Notes: a model not told the origin generated them from the letters alone. DNA of 64,000 bases from Harmothoe impar (GCA_947462335.1 OX381715.1:41392650-41456649); one strand, 5' to 3'; shown: positions 20,095 through 32,661, counted from the stretch's first letter. A program made the numbers and translations.

Positions 20095-22450
20095 TTAGTA
20101 GATTTGTGAGCTGTCGGTGAGGCTGACACAGGCTGCCTAGATTTGGTCTGTGAGCTGTCAGTGATGCTGACACAGGCTGCCTGTATTAGGTCTGTGAGCT
20201 GTCGGTGAGGCTGACAATTGCTGGCAAGGCTGACAAAGGCTGCCCATAGTAGGTCTGGCTGTGACAAATAAGGCTTAGTCATACACAGAAAAAATAGGTA
20301 ATAGGTCTTTGAGCTGTTGGTAAGGCTGACACCCAGGGCTGACAAAGGCTTTTGTAGTAGGTCTGTGAGCTGTTGGTAAGGCTGACACCTGGGGCTGACA
20401 AAGTCTGCCTGTAGTAGGTCTGTGAGCTGTTGGTAAGGCTGACACCTGGGGCTGACAAAGGCTGCCTGTAGTAGGTCTGTGAGCTGTCGGTGAGGCTGAC
20501 ACCTGGGGCTGACAAAGGCTGCCTGTAGTAGGTCTGTGAGCTGTTGGTAAGGCTGACACCTGGGGCTGACAAAGTCTGCCTGTAGTAGGTCTGTTAGCTG
20601 TTGGTAAGGCTGACACCCAGGGCTGACAAAGGCTTCTGTAGTAGGTCTGTGAGCTGTTGGTAAGGCTGACACCTGGGGCTGACAAAGGCTTTTGTAGTAG
20701 GTCTGTGAGCTGTTGGTGAGGCTGACACCCAGGGCTGACAAAGGCTTCTGTAGTAGGTCTGTGAGCTGTTGGTAAGGCTGACACCTGGGGCTGACAAAGG
20801 CTGCCTGTAGTAGGTCTGTGAGCTGTTGGTAAGGCTGACACCTGGGGCTGACAAAGGCTTCTGTAGTAGGTCTTTGAGCTGTTGGTGAGGCTGACACCCA
20901 GGGCTGACAAAGGCTTCTGTAGTAGGTCTGTTAGCTGTTGGTAAGGCTGACACCCGGGGCTGACAAAGGCTGCCTGAAGTAGGTCTTTGAGCTGTTGGTG
21001 AGGCTGACACCCGGGGCTGACAAAGGCTGCCTGTAGTAGGTCTGTGAGCTGTTGGTGAGGCTGACACCTGGGGCTGACAAAGGCTTCTGTAGTAGGTCTG
21101 TTAGCTGTTGGTAAGGCTGACACCCAGGGAGCTGACAAAGGCTTTTGTAGTAGGTCTGTGAGCTGTTGGTGAGGCTGACACCCAGGGCTGACAAAGGCTT
21201 CTGTAGTAGGTCTGTGAGCTGTTGGTAAGGCTGACACCTGGGGCTGACAAAGGCTGCCTGTAGTAGGTCTGTGAGCTGTTGGTAAGGCTGACACCTGGGG
21301 CTGACAAAGGCTTCTGTAGTAGGTCTGTGAGCTGTTGGTGAGGCTGACACCCAGGGCTGACAAAGGCTTCTGTAGTAGGTCTGTGAGCTGTTGGTAAGGC
21401 TGACACCTGGGGCTGACAAAGACTGCCTGTAGTAGGTCTGTGAGCTGTTGGTAAGGCTGACACCCAGGGAGCTGACAAAGGCTTTTGTAGTAGGTCTGTG
21501 AGCTGTTGGTGAGGCTGACACCCAGGACTGACAAAGGCTTCTGTAGTAGGTCTGTGAGCTGTTGGTAAGGCTGACACCTGGGGCTGACAAAGGCTGCCTG
21601 TAGTAGGTCTGTGAGCTGTTGGTAAGGCTGACACCTGGGGCTGACAAAGGCTGCCTGTAGTAGGTCTGTGAGCTGTTGGTAAGGCTGACACCCAGGGAGC
21701 TGTTAGTAAGGCTGACACCCAGGGCTGACAAAGGCTTCTGTAGTAGGTCTGTTAGCTGTTGGTAAGGCTGACACCCAGGGCTGACAAAGGCTTCTGTAGT
21801 AGGTCTGTTAGCTGTTGGTAAGGCTGACACCCGGAGCTGACAAAGGCTGCCTGAAGTAGGTCTTTGAGCTGTTGGTGAGGCTGACACCCGGGGCTGACAA
21901 AGGCTGCCTGTAGTAGGTCTGTGAGCTGTTGGTGAGGCTGACACCTGGGGCTGACAAAGGCTGCCTGTAGTAGGTCTGTTAGCTGTTGGTAAGGCTGACA
22001 CCCAGGGAGCTGTTAGTAAGGCTGACACCCAGGGCTGACAAAGGCTTCTGTAGTAGGTCTGTTAGCTGTTGGTAAGGCTGACACCCAGGGCTGACAAAGG
22101 CTTCTGTAGTAGGTCTGTGAGCTGTTGGTAAGGCTTAGACCCAGGGCTGACAAAGGCTTCTGTAGTAGGTCTGTGAGCTGTCGGTGAGGCTGACACAGGA
22201 GGCTGACAAAGGCTGCCTGTAGTAGGTCTGTGAGGCTGACACCCGAGGCTGACACCTGAGACTGACAAAGGCTGCCTGTAGTCGGTCTGTGAGCTGTCGG
22301 TGAGGCTGACACCCGAGGCTGACAAAGGCTTCTGTAGTAGGTCTGTGAGCTGTCGGTGAGGCTGACACCAGAGGCTGACAAAGGCTGCCTGTAGTAGGTC
22401 TGTGAGCTGTCGGTGAGGCTACCTTAAGTACATATTTGAGATGCTGGTAG
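20095..22450. repeat. 57-bp minisatellite array, about 41 units
   Basis: The unit contains TAGGTCTGTGAGCTGTTGG and AGGCTGACACCTGGGG. Most units are 57 bases, as seen from successive CTGCCTGTAG starts at 20405, 20462, 20519 and 20576. Units with CTTCTGTAG or CTTTTGTAG instead of CTGCCTGTAG are 56 bases. Occasional units carry an extra AGCTGTTAGTAAGG block (near 21700 and 22010). Divergence rises toward both edges. On the minus strand all three frames stay largely open for hundreds of codons (for example SLCQPQVSALPTAHRPTTG), which reflects a stop-free unit rather than selection. I see no initiation context or other sign of a real gene. Confidence 0.9.
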
Positions 22451-22809
22451 GCTGACATAGGCTGCCTCTATAGAGTGGTGGGGCTGACAACGGATGGCAT
22501 AGTACATCTCTTAGCTGTGGTGCTTATTGAATATCTCTGAGTATATCGTAAGGATGACCCACACTGCATGTAGAATCTGATTCTCTCTGAGCTGTTGGTG
22601 AAGCTGGTAAAGGCCGCTGAATTGTTGCTTAGTTAGGATGACATAGACTGCCTCCATTTATGGGCGGTTAGTGAGGCTGAAAAATTCCGAGTTTATTATG
22701 TCAGTTGGCCTGACGTGATGCAGCTGCGCACATTCAATGGAGGCTATCACTTATTTGCTCTAGTGACATGAGTTCCTATCATATTAGTCACAAGTATGAA
22801 GTGAAGCTG
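22451..22809. other. Decayed minisatellite edge, no gene seen
   Basis: Remnants of AGCTGTTGGTGAAGCTG and GAGGCTGA persist to about 22680; beyond that nothing is recognisable. Confidence 0.4.
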
Positions 22810-23115
22810 CTTTGTGAGGGAGACAGGGTCAGAGGGATAGAGAGACGGGACAGGGCATATGGTAGAGAGACAGACAAAGACAGACACATACAGAGACAGC
22901 GAGAGACAGACATAGATAGAGGCAGATAGAGACAGTCATGCAGAGGCATACAGAGACAGACAGACAGCGTCAGACACAGAGTCAGACCCAGAGACAGACA
23001 GACATAGACATAGACAAACAGACAGTGACATACAGACAGAGAAAGACAGACAGACGGACAGAGTCAGATAGGGACAGACGAATAGAGACAGAGACAGACA
23101 GACATGGAATCCATT
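22810..23115. repeat. (GACAGA)n-rich purine tract
   Basis: Irregular GACAGA/GACATA repeats cover about 300 bases. The minus-strand Ser/Leu/Val/Cys-rich frames come from this composition. Confidence 0.85.
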
Positions 23116-23194
23116 GACCGACAGGGAGACGGAGGTATGGAGGCGAGGCGTTAACAAACGTGAAGAAGTCAGGGAAGCATAGGTAACTGTATTT

Positions 23195-23440
23195 ACAGCA
23201 CAGAGATATCAACATAAATAGCCGGACTGTAATTTACGTACACGGCTGTTGATGCAGTCAATTGAGCACACTCTTCTACTGTGAGCATAAGTCAGATATG
23301 ATCCGTGTGACTAGCTGGATAAGTGTCATAAGCCTTGGACAATGGTAATCAGCCAGGGCTGACCCCTTGGACAATTATCCTGTCCTTTGCATATTACACT
23401 CAGGTCACCTATACCATATCTAATACATAAAATCTATTTT
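23195..23440 (+). repeat. Interspersed repeat copy (CATAAGCCTTGGACAATGG family)
   Basis: It shares AAGTCAGATATGAT, CATAAGCCTTGGACAATGG, CCTTGGACAATTATCCTGTC and ACCATATCTAATACAT with copies at 15.2, 55.7 and (partial) 6.2 kb. Confidence 0.6.
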
Positions 23441-23688
23441 TGTACAGTTTATTTAATTGATCACATGCTCCAACACCCCCCCCCCTCCCCCCGTTGTGTT
23501 ATGACCATGCGCATCACCTGTGCATGCGTAGTAATCATTATCGATTAGCGAGCAGCTACATAGGTCGTCCTCCCACCCCTGACCTATCACACATACACCC
23601 CCTCACCTGCCACTCCATATATGCCATACATACATGCATCGATACCTCACACCAGCATGGGAGCCTAGTGGCACAGTAGCCATTAAGG

Positions 23689-23911
23689 TTAACCCTTTAA
23701 GGACCACATGGTGCTTTATTACATTAATCCATTTGTCTTTGGGATGCATGAATGCAGCCCTGGTGAGTAACTTGCCGGTGCTACATTCAAGTAGTATGAC
23801 GACCCTTCAGGGTTGATTCGTACCTGAAAGGTAGGCATGATGTATGAATGCTCGCGAGGCCTGCATTCACTTCTCTCTCAGTTTATGACGACAAAGGGCA
23901 TAGTGCATTAA
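23689..23911. mobile_element. TTAA-CCCTTT family copy, first of three in a row
   Basis: The left end is TTAACCCTTTAAGGACCAC and the right end GACAAAGGGCATAGTGCATTAA. It is bounded by TTAA on both sides, and the right TTAA (23908-23911) is shared with the next copy. Confidence 0.65.
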
Positions 23912-24073
23912 CCCTTTAAGGATGACATGTCGCTAAAAGATGATACCCATCACCATGATGCCCCAAAGCAGCATCGGTTAATAACTCACCCTTCGAGACT
24001 TTATCATCAGGCTGCATATTCCGTAAAAGCAGCCCTAGCAAGTTACTCGCAAGGGCTGTCCATAAAAGGTTAA
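23908..24073. mobile_element. TTAA-CCCTTT family copy, short form
   Basis: The left end is TTAACCCTTTAAGGATGACA and the right end GTCCATAAAAGGTTAA. It is about 166 bases, shorter than typical copies, and lacks part of the central core. Confidence 0.6.
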
Positions 24074-24088
24074 AGCACAATGTGTCCC

Positions 24089-24326
24089 TTAACCATTTGG
24101 AGATGGCATAATGCAATGTTGCATCGTGCCCTTCGATGCCATAATCAGGAATGCAGCCCTAGTGAATAACTCCCCAGTGCTGCATCATGCAGACCCTACC
24201 GGGTTGGGGCACTCCCAAGGCGTTGGCATGATGCACTAATGCAGCCCCGGCGAATTACCCCCGGGGCTGCATTGGTCATGATAACAAATGCCATCTTGTG
24301 GCGACATCCCGTCCATGAAGGGTTAA
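24089..24326. mobile_element. TTAA-CCCTTT family copy, 238 bp
   Basis: The left end TTAACCATTTGGAGATGGCA pairs with the right end CATCCCGTCCATGAAGGGTTAA. The centre holds GAATGCAGCCC...GGGGCTGCATT palindromic blocks. Confidence 0.7.
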
Positions 24327-24484
24327 GAACCATGTGGTCCGTAAAGGGTTAGCCATTAACGCATGGAGTATGTGATCCACACGGGGCTGAGTGGGTACCA
24401 CCTCCTACAGACACCTCCCCACTACAAGAACAGCACCCGCCAGTCTGCTCCTTCCCACAGGAGGAGACAAGTCATACCAACCCG

Positions 24485-24777
24485 TTAAGGACCGCATAGT
24501 GCTTTAATGTACGATTCCCTTAGTGGTCATGATGCATCAATGCAACCCTGGGCAGTAGCTCACCAGTACATCATGATGACCTTTTGGGAGTGTATCAACG
24601 CAAGGCCGGTATACAGCAAAACCTACTGTATATATGTACAGTGTATTGTCGGTGCACAGTAGAATCTGCTGTAAAGCTACAGTAGATGCTAGATATTACT
24701 GACCAGGGCTGCATTTATGCATCATTACGATGAAGCCTATCGTACATTAAAGCACCATGCGGCATTTACAGGGTTAG
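24485..24777. mobile_element. TTAA-CCCTTT family copy with internal insertion
   Basis: The left side reads GTTAAGGACCGCATAGTGC and the right side CACCATGCGGCATTTACAGG. An extra segment rich in CTACTGTA/TACAGTA palindromes (about 24596-24690) appears inserted in the middle. Confidence 0.55.
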
Positions 24778-24924
24778 CCTCATCCTTAGAATGTCTATCA
24801 TCTGGCATATCTTTGTCTTGTCTAGAGCTGAGAATGTCGTGTCATCCTCCCAGGCCGCTAAGACCCACTGGAGCTGCACCGATAATCTTGAGCCTCCAGA
24901 ATTTAACGAATCAGTCCCTATGCA

Positions 24925-25165
24925 ACCAACCTAGGTTAGTTAATACTGTCAGGCTTGGCAATACTGACCAACTCACCTCAGTGTTCCACATTTCATTGAG
25001 TAATAGTCCTTTTTTAGTGAGGTATTAGTCATAATCATATAGTTTTGCCTCAGTCGTTTCTGAATAGTACTTGGCTATGCCTGACCAATGACTCTATGAC
25101 TAACCTTGAATAGCCACTACAGACTAAGGGCCGGAGGATTTAGATCATCAGTGCGCTAAGGCCCA
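24925..25165 (+). repeat. Diverged interspersed repeat copy (GATAGCCACTACAGACTAAG family)
   Basis: It ends with ATAGCCACTACAGACTAAGG and keeps GACCAATGACT and GTTAGTTAATACTG blocks, in the same orientation as the 37.35-38.0 kb copies. Confidence 0.5.
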
Positions 25166-28060
25166 CTCGGGGTGATAGCTGTGAGGGTGGGAGTCATACC
25201 ATTCCTTTTAGTCGTCTACGTGTGTTTTTTTTGGACTTTAGACTCTAGTATGTAATGTAAGATTCATATATCCTACTACATATAGTGTGAAGATAAATGA
25301 CAGGAATGATTAGAGTACAAGACAAACATTTTCATGATTATTTACTATTTACATAGTATTACAGGGCACCTACAGCTAAAAGGGGAGGACCCAGGGATTT
25401 GAAAGCGGAGGACTGAACACCAAAGTACTGAAAAGCATTGTGCCGCACATGTCGCAGTGTATCAAAATGAAATAATCTAAACCTGTCTTCATTTTTTATT
25501 TATGTATACATTTCTTCTTTTTTTTTTGGGGGGGGGGGGGGGCATCGTCCTGCATCCACTCCTTCGCCAATCCATGGTCTCCATACTAATGGCCTTATTA
25601 TCTACAACTTACACACAGTCAAGTACTACAACTACTGGTTCCCCTGGTAGATCACTGCCCTGAGTACCAGCCATCACCTCCCCCATCCTGCCCCTGCTTA
25701 TGGCCTGCTGCTAAGGCTATATTGTACAACAGCCATTAGGCCTCACGGAGCCAGATAACTCAACATTCTGCACAGAGGGGTGGCCCCGCTCGGTGGTGAT
25801 CGTGCCCCCTGTGCTGATACGGCGGTTTTATCCACGGTGGCTATTGTATGATACATTATGCAGTTGGATAAGGGATTGTGCTTGGAGATTGACGCCGATG
25901 TGAGTGGTTTGAAGCCCCCAGAGAGGCCTTCTGATCACTGCTCTGCTCCAGAATGATTGCTGAGAGGCCAGTCACCCCATTCCCTACTTCGTCTACTTCG
26001 CACCTCTGTGTTGTGTTTCCTTTCGGCTCTATCCATTTCTCAGATTCTGGGGTCCGTGGGAGAGATTGTAGGCTCAGCCCCTGTACCCCTAGACAAAACA
26101 TCCTCAATCTTTCCCAGAAACGAACAAATAGGGGGGTTTCTTACTGTCCTGCAACTGTGTGTCTCTCAAAAATAGATTTTTTTCGATTTCAGAACAGTGG
26201 GTAGTCCTTGAAATCGAATAAGGGGATGCCTCTGTGTAAACCCTAAACTTTAACAAAACAGGGTAAAAGTATACATGTATGTTTATTGGCTTTGGGACCT
26301 TGTCTCCAAAGCCATTTACACTGAACAGGAAAGTTGCTCAAAAGCGACACGAAAAGACAAGCATAGGTCCCCTTGTTCATTGTTAGATAAAACCCTAGCT
26401 CATCCTAAAACTGGTCTCCCCATTTGTCCCCAGAGGTGTGTGCAAGACTAATTTACTCTAGATCTTGTTTTCAGTTACTACATGTAGAACCAGTGTACCT
26501 TGTGGTAAGGCCTAGACATCTTGTGAACAGCCATCTTTGGAGTTCTCAAGTGTGTCAATGGCAAGGATAGGTACCAGCCTAATAACTATTGACTCCTATG
26601 TCAAGCCAACCTGTCAATGTCAATGCCAATTCCAATATACTCTGCACATACGGGACCTATAGAGTTGAGTGGTCCAGGGTGGCTCTTGAAATCACTTAAG
26701 CCAGCCCAAAGACAATTTGTGAAGTCCAATTTAATTACCCCTCCCTCACCCACACATGCAACAACCCTGAAATTATATTTTGCAGTCTTTAAAGCCCCAG
26801 CGCCCCCATATACACTATTTTCATCAAGCTAATACGACAGGCGGCACTAGTAACGACCTGGCCAGCAGACTCGTCCTACATGGGCAGCTCTAGAATTACC
26901 GGTACACTGAGGTTTACTAACCTTCCCTTTACTTTTAAAGCTGTCATTGCGGGGATAATTAGAAATCTAAGACAATGCCAACTGACAATGGCTGCCAAAA
27001 AATGGATAATTAGCACCATAAGAGTGGGCCTTTCATGTTTATTACGGGTGTTTCATCAAAATTAGAATAATATGTCAAATGCTTAGTATATTATGCTTCC
27101 CGATCCACAAGAGAGACTCCAAGAGCTCCAGCATTTCAAGGCGTAATCAGTGTTGGAACAGGGCTCTGCTTGCATTGACATAGCATTGGTGTTCACGAAC
27201 ATATGGGCGATAATGCAATTTTCGGCGCGCAATTTGCGCAGTTCGCAAAAACGCCGCCAGGGCGGCGCGCAAGCACTCGGTGCGCCCCCTGGAGGGGGGT
27301 GTGGTGGTGGACATAATAAGTTTATAAACAAGGCTTCCCCTCCAATGGTGGTGTATGCAGTACATTAATGGTGTTATCTGTCTACCATGGACTATTAAAG
27401 ACAACCTGCTAATTGATCCAGGCTGTAAGGTCAGGTGACCAAGGCCTTATCTAACAGCTGTTTATTCTGTCATCACCACTGGGGGCACACCCTGGCCTGA
27501 CCACCACCCCCACCCCTCCCCTCCCTCTTTTCCTACTCAATCAGTGTCAGGGTTTGTCATGTTTACAATGGTTTACATTATGGTCCACATAATATTTTTT
27601 CCCAATATAAAAATGCATGCATGTAGCTAAACTATTTTCCTCTAGATCTCTACAATTTCTAGGCCATTGAAGCATTCTTTCCATCTAAGAAAGGCATATT
27701 TGTAAGCGGTGTCTCTGCCCCCATGCTAAACATATGGAACCCTGGGGCTAGGTGGGGTAGATGCCCAGTTGCAGGCGGGCAAACCAGGGTGACATCTAGT
27801 GGTATTAGGCTGATGAAACAAGTGTCCATAGGGCTGAGTACCTGTCCTGGCTCCACTCCAACTGCCGCTGGAGGGGTACCGAGATATGCGCCTTTAAAGG
27901 AAGGCCATCACAGTTCCTCCTTGTGCCCCATCCTCCTCCTGCCTGTGCCCTCTCCTCCTCCTCCCTCTGCCCCCTCCTCCCTCCTCTACCCCATTTTCCT
28001 CCTCCTTCCTGTTACCTTCTCCTCCCTCTGCCTCCTCCTCCTCCCTCTGCCCCCTCCCTC
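25166..28060. other. No gene seen over about 2.9 kb
   Basis: Only short frames without recognisable motifs occur. Notable composition: a T/G homopolymer run at 25507-25541, a CpG-rich patch near 27220-27300, and a CCTCCTCC pyrimidine tract at 27910-28060. Exons of a spliced gene cannot be excluded. Confidence 0.4.
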
Positions 28061-28065
28061 TGGCT

Positions 28066-28447
28066 GCCAAGATGGCTGCTGAAAACTCAAGATTGTCTGA
28101 TTTGCTTGTGTGATACATCAATAAAAGGGTTTTCTAGGATGTAGAATCCATTTTCAGGCTCAGATTTTCAATCCGGGAAATATCCAAGATTGCTGCCAAG
28201 ATGGCCACCAAAAACTCAAGGTTGTCTGATTTCCTTGTGTGATGCATTGATAGTAGGGTTTTCTGGGATGTAGAATCCATTTTCAGGCTCAGATTTTCAA
28301 TCTGGAAAATTTCAAGATGGCCGCCAAAAACTCAAGATTGTCTGATTTCCTTGTGTGATACATGGATAAGAGGGTCCTCTGGGGTGTAGAATCCATTTTC
28401 AGGCTCCGATTTTTGATCCATGAAATTTTCAAGATGACTGTCAAGGT
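28066..28447. repeat. Three tandem copies of a 116-129 bp unit
   Basis: CAAGATGG, CTCAAGATTGTCTGATTTCC, TTGTGTGATACAT, GTAGAATCCATTTTCAGGCTC and GATTTTCAATC recur three times, starting near 28068, 28197 and 28313. Confidence 0.85.
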
Positions 28448-28995
28448 GGCATATGCATAGGCATGCATGGAATTGCATCGCCACCTATAGAATTGCATCG
28501 GTACAAATTGGATTATATTATTATACCAGCAGCAGTAAAACCAATAAAAATCAAAAGGATTTAGCTAAGTGGATGTAGCTTACTGACTATGCAGTATTGC
28601 TGCAAACCATCAAAAATGAATTGCATAAGAACCCCAGAAAAACATAAATCTATGCCCCCTCGTTTTCTCATCTGTAGTTCATAATAATCCTATAAAAACC
28701 CAAAGCCACTATGGCTTCAACGTAAAATCCTTGAATTTATTCCCCTGTTTAAAACTGGATAAATGAACGTAGAGTTGGGTCACCGGAAAAATCCCTTTCC
28801 TTTGGCCTAAGTACAGGGGCCGGGCTTCACCATAGCTCTAGCAGAAAACAAAGGAGGCTAGCACCCCAAGCCAGCCGGCCACACTCCAACATCGGCTCAC
28901 ACTTGTTTTTACTTGTTCTCAAATCTGGACATCATGTCCCCCTACATCACCAGGGGAGAGAGACCGGAGGGCACTCAATATTTATTTTGGTTTTT
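28448..28995. other. No gene seen
   Basis: Unique-looking AT-rich sequence without convincing frames. Confidence 0.4.
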
Positions 28996-29255
28996 GGTCA
29001 AAAGGGATCCTCGGTGAGAGGGATTTTGGTCAGACGTGCCTAGGTTTTAGCAAGTATTCATGAGGAGTGACTCTTAGCAAGAGGGATTTTGGTCAAAAGT
29101 GACTCTTCTTGCAAAGTATTTGGATGAGAACTCCAAAAACTGACCCTTTTCTGAAGGGTTTTGAAATTTCCGCAAAGTGACCCTTGGTGAGGGGGATTTT
29201 GGTGAGAAAATAATGCGCCCTTGGTGAGAGGGGTTTTGCTCAAAAAGTACCTTCG
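28996..29255. repeat. Degenerate tandem repeat (GGTGAGAGGGATTTTGGTCA)
   Basis: About six diverged copies of CTTGGTGAGAGGGATTTTGGTCAAAAGTGA-like sequence occur with spacing near 40-60 bases. The minus-strand frames with repeated NPSHQG/KIPLAK-like peptides are by-products. Confidence 0.65.
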
Positions 29256-29539
29256 CCAGCCATACACCCCTGTTTACAGAATACACTAAGTGCCCCCCCC
29301 CCCACGGGGGAGATAGGCTGAGGGGTGACGAACGTATGGGGGCAAATAATATGTAGGTCTTCAGGTGCGAAGAAGGTATACTTCAAGGCCCCCTGGTACA
29401 CTACTATTACCTTGTAAACACAGAGACATTCCCCGAGGCTCTTAATTCCCACGCTGCAGTTAGTTCCCGACACAACTAGTTCAAAAATGAATTACTAGTG
29501 TATGGCTTTCTAAAAGGCTGAGCTGAGATGTGGGTAGAC

Positions 29540-29712
29540 CCGCAAGGTAGATGTGACTATACATGGGTAAAGTTTGACACGCGCGACACAGCGACATGGG
29601 GGGTTCTTAGATTCGACACGGGCGACACACCAGAATGTATAGAATTAAAATCGACACGCCACTCCCCCTTAAATTCGACACGGCGACACAGTCAGATATT
29701 TGGACACCCATG
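29540..29712. repeat. Short element with TCGACACGGGCGACACA repeats and inverted ends
   Basis: TTCGACACGGGCGACACA and close variants (TTGACACGCGCGACACAGC, TTCGACACGGCGACACAG) recur. ATACATGGGT near 29558 is inverted as ACCCATGTAT near 29706, suggesting a small bounded element. Confidence 0.4.
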
Positions 29713-29999
29713 TATACTATAGTTGAGATTTAGTAGTGTTTAACCTGCATGATAGGTTTTAAACAATGTCCCTACACCGATAAGGGTGATGCACATCACC
29801 CTCACCCTCATGGGTTGAATGGAGGCTGTTTTGGTTGGTTTCCTAGCATTCTAAGCAATATTTGCTGCTCTCTCACCTCAGCCAGAGGCAACCTCCAGTG
29901 GCTGGAAGGGTTAGCTATAAACGTAAAAAGCTATAATAGCCTATCACTCCTATCACAGTGCATGGCTTTGGATGTGTATTGAGGAAATGTACATGGCCC
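29713..29999. other. No gene seen
   Basis: No recognisable motif. Confidence 0.35.
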
Positions 30000-30246
30000 C
30001 AGTAGGCACATCCATCATGACGACCAAGGACAGAGCGTATTAAAGCACTATACTGCCCTTGCAAAGACCTGACTTTCTATTCTGGTGCAGTCAGGTCAAG
30101 TATCTCATACGGGCTGCATTTATGCATCATGCCGACCATGAAGGGTTCCCTCAAAGAAACAGCCCTGGGAAGCAAGCCCTCCAGGGCTGCACATGCGTCA
30201 TCACGACCAAGGATATTAAAGCAATATTCTGCCTTTAAATGGTTAA
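30000..30246. repeat. TTAA-CCCTTT family copy, rearranged
   Basis: The right end TATTCTGCCTTTAAATGGTTAA is clear and CATCATGACGACCAAGGA occurs twice in variant form. The left terminus is not recognisable; two partial copies may be fused. Confidence 0.45.
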
Positions 30247-31080
30247 TGCATCTGACTTGCAGTGACCTGACTGTCTATTCTAGTGGAGCACAGAGGCAGG
30301 TTTCATGCACCGTGGGTAGACATGTCCTATTGACATGACCTCATAGCGCCCTGACCTATTCCCACTGACCGCATTCCCTGTGACCCGAGCCTCCCAGCCA
30401 CCCAGCCCTCTGGATCCCCGAGGCAGCCTGCTAAAGGCTGTGGCAACCATCACCGTGGAAATACAAGTCTGGTGGTAGTCTGACGATGGATGGTTTCCAA
30501 TAGTGATGCTGCTAGGGCTGTGATATCATCTCTTGCTAGTCCTTTTTAATGCCTCACGTGAATTACCTCCCGTTGATTTATTAAAAACCACATTAGATGA
30601 GGCTAGTTCGAAGGTTTATCAACAATAATAATTTAAAATGCTGAAAGTTGAGCATTTCCATTTATGCCTAAGTATAGGTATGTATAAAGAGGGTTCACAT
30701 TTTTCCTGTTTTGTGCTGGAAAGCCCAGTGATATAGTGTTACTAAACCGTATGAAATGAGAGCTATGATTCCCACAAAGACCTTAGGGGAAAAAGGGAAG
30801 TAACTAGTGGAAGGAATATTCATGATATATTGGAAAATAAATGTTCTCCCCCTTACACCCCTCCTGACACTCTGCAGGGCCTAGTCTTCTACGCACCTCC
30901 ACAACATCGTATTCACTGATGTGTAGTATTTGACACCTCATCCCCAAACCTCAGACATTGTGATGCAGTGCCACAGGTTAGGGTAGATTCGCCATGGGTC
31001 GGACACATACCCTGAGACTGACATTTCAGGTATCATGTACTTCGAGTCATTGTTTATTGGTAATAATAATGCTTAAACAT
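30247..31080. other. No gene seen
   Basis: No convincing frame, repeat or motif in about 830 bases. Confidence 0.4.
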
Positions 31081-31081
31081 T

Positions 31082-31948
31082 CCCAGTGGGCACAAAACCT
31101 TGATTCAACATTGACAACTGGTTGGTATAGGGTTACAGGGTAGATCAACCTGTTTTCAACATTGATGCAATGTTACTATTTCAACATTGTCAACCAACAC
31201 CTGTTTCAACATTGATGCAATCTTTGGATATCAACTTTGAATCAAACATGCGTTTCCCACCTTTCCCACTAGGTGTTTCCACAACCTACTCCTTGGCATT
31301 TCTATCTACATGCTACATCTATTTTCCCTAATTGTAAGCTCTGATTTTCTCATCAATGTGTATAATTGATCAAAATGTCATTCATTTTCAATTTTTCATT
31401 GACAACTATGGTGTGCACATTTGGTTGACATTTGGAATGAAATTACAAGAATACATGCATGGTTTCATTAAGACACCCTATATGTTTCTAAGAATAATAG
31501 ATAAAGCCTCAGCCCTGACCAGGTCAGTTGGAAATGGATATGAATGCCTCTTAGTGTGATCATCAGGGGTCATTCATGTACCCCTACCCTGGATGGTGCT
31601 AGAATGAGCATTTAATTTTGGAGAAATGAGGGGGGATGTTGTAATGGAAATATATAAATTGCAAAGAATGTGTCTACATAAGAATACTGTATTTAGGTTG
31701 AAAACTTGACAATATACTGAATCTCAAATTATGCATCAGTAGTCAATATCAAATCAATATAAATCATCATTTATTTTGTTTATTCATTGTTGATTCACAA
31801 TGGCAATATCAATGTTGAATCACTGATTAATGATCAATGTTGATGACCTCACCAATATCAACCAAATGACAACCCTGTATCAACTCTTGATATCATGTCG
31901 CTACACACATTGAATCAACATTGAATCAACTGAAGTTTGCCCACTGGG
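31082..31948. mobile_element. 867-bp inverted-repeat element with CCCAGTGGGCA ends
   Basis: The left end is CCCAGTGGGCACAAAACC and the right end GGTTTGCCCACTGGG-like (AGTTTGCCCACTGGG), about 11-12 paired bases at the tips. Subterminal zones on both sides are packed with TTGATTCAACATTGA-type repeats in opposite orientation. A mid-element open frame (about 67 codons) has no transposase features. I could not find an unambiguous target duplication. Confidence 0.6.
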
Positions 31949-32197
31949 TTCCCATTATTTACAAATAAGGAGCTTAAAATACTTTAATAACCACACGATC
32001 AAACGAACAATTCAGGGTATACATGTGTCAGAAGACTCCAGGTGAATCTACCCTATGGTACATGCGTTCGCTTTCGGCTTTGCCTCAGGCAATCACCCAG
32101 TCCCCGGCTGATAAAACACCTACTGTGGCCTACTTGGATCACAGCTATGATACTTTCCCCATATGCTCTATGATAAATTTATATCTGCTATAGTACT

Positions 32198-32542
32198 CAA
32201 CTCTTTAAGGACGGCATGTTGCTAAAAGGTGACATTTGTTGTCATGGTGCACCAATGCTGCCCCGGCGAGTAACTCACTGGTGCTGCACTGGTGCATCAT
32301 GCCGACCATTTGGGAGTGCAGATGCATACATATATTATGCATATTATGTATGCATCTGTAATAAAATAATAATTCTCAACTCAACTCAGCTCAGGCCGAC
32401 CCTTCCGATGGATCTCAAACCGATAGGGTCGGTTTGATGCCTGAGTGCAGCACTGGCAGGTTACTCATCAGGGCTGCATTCATGCATCATGACGACTGAG
32501 GGTATGACGCAATAATGCATCATGCCGTCCTTAGAGAGTTAA
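32198..32542. mobile_element. TTAA-CCCTTT family copy carrying an AT-rich insertion
   Basis: The left side is ACTCTTTAAGGACGGCATG and the right side GCCGTCCTTAGAGAGTTAA. An extra block with a TATGCATATTATGTATGCAT palindrome and CTCAACTCAACTCAGCTCAG (about 32325-32395) interrupts the usual core. Confidence 0.6.
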
Positions 32543-32661
32543 TAACGGTGTTATTAAGTTAATATACACCACAGGGTGCCAGTGTAGCAGCCCTTAGTTA
32601 CGCTGGGGGCCCAGCATCCCTCCATCCATTCTCCTGCTGTACATAGGGGACTGACAACGTA

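Noticed and set aside
20275..22028. Long minus-strand frames (up to 419 codons) with Gln/Pro/Ser/Thr-rich repeats
   Set aside because: They lie wholly inside the 57-bp minisatellite; overlapping frames are all open because the unit is nearly stop-free, and there is no credible start, promoter or non-repeat domain.
27894..28121. Glu/Gly/Arg-rich minus-strand frame
   Set aside because: Derived from the CCTCCTCC tract at 27910-28060.
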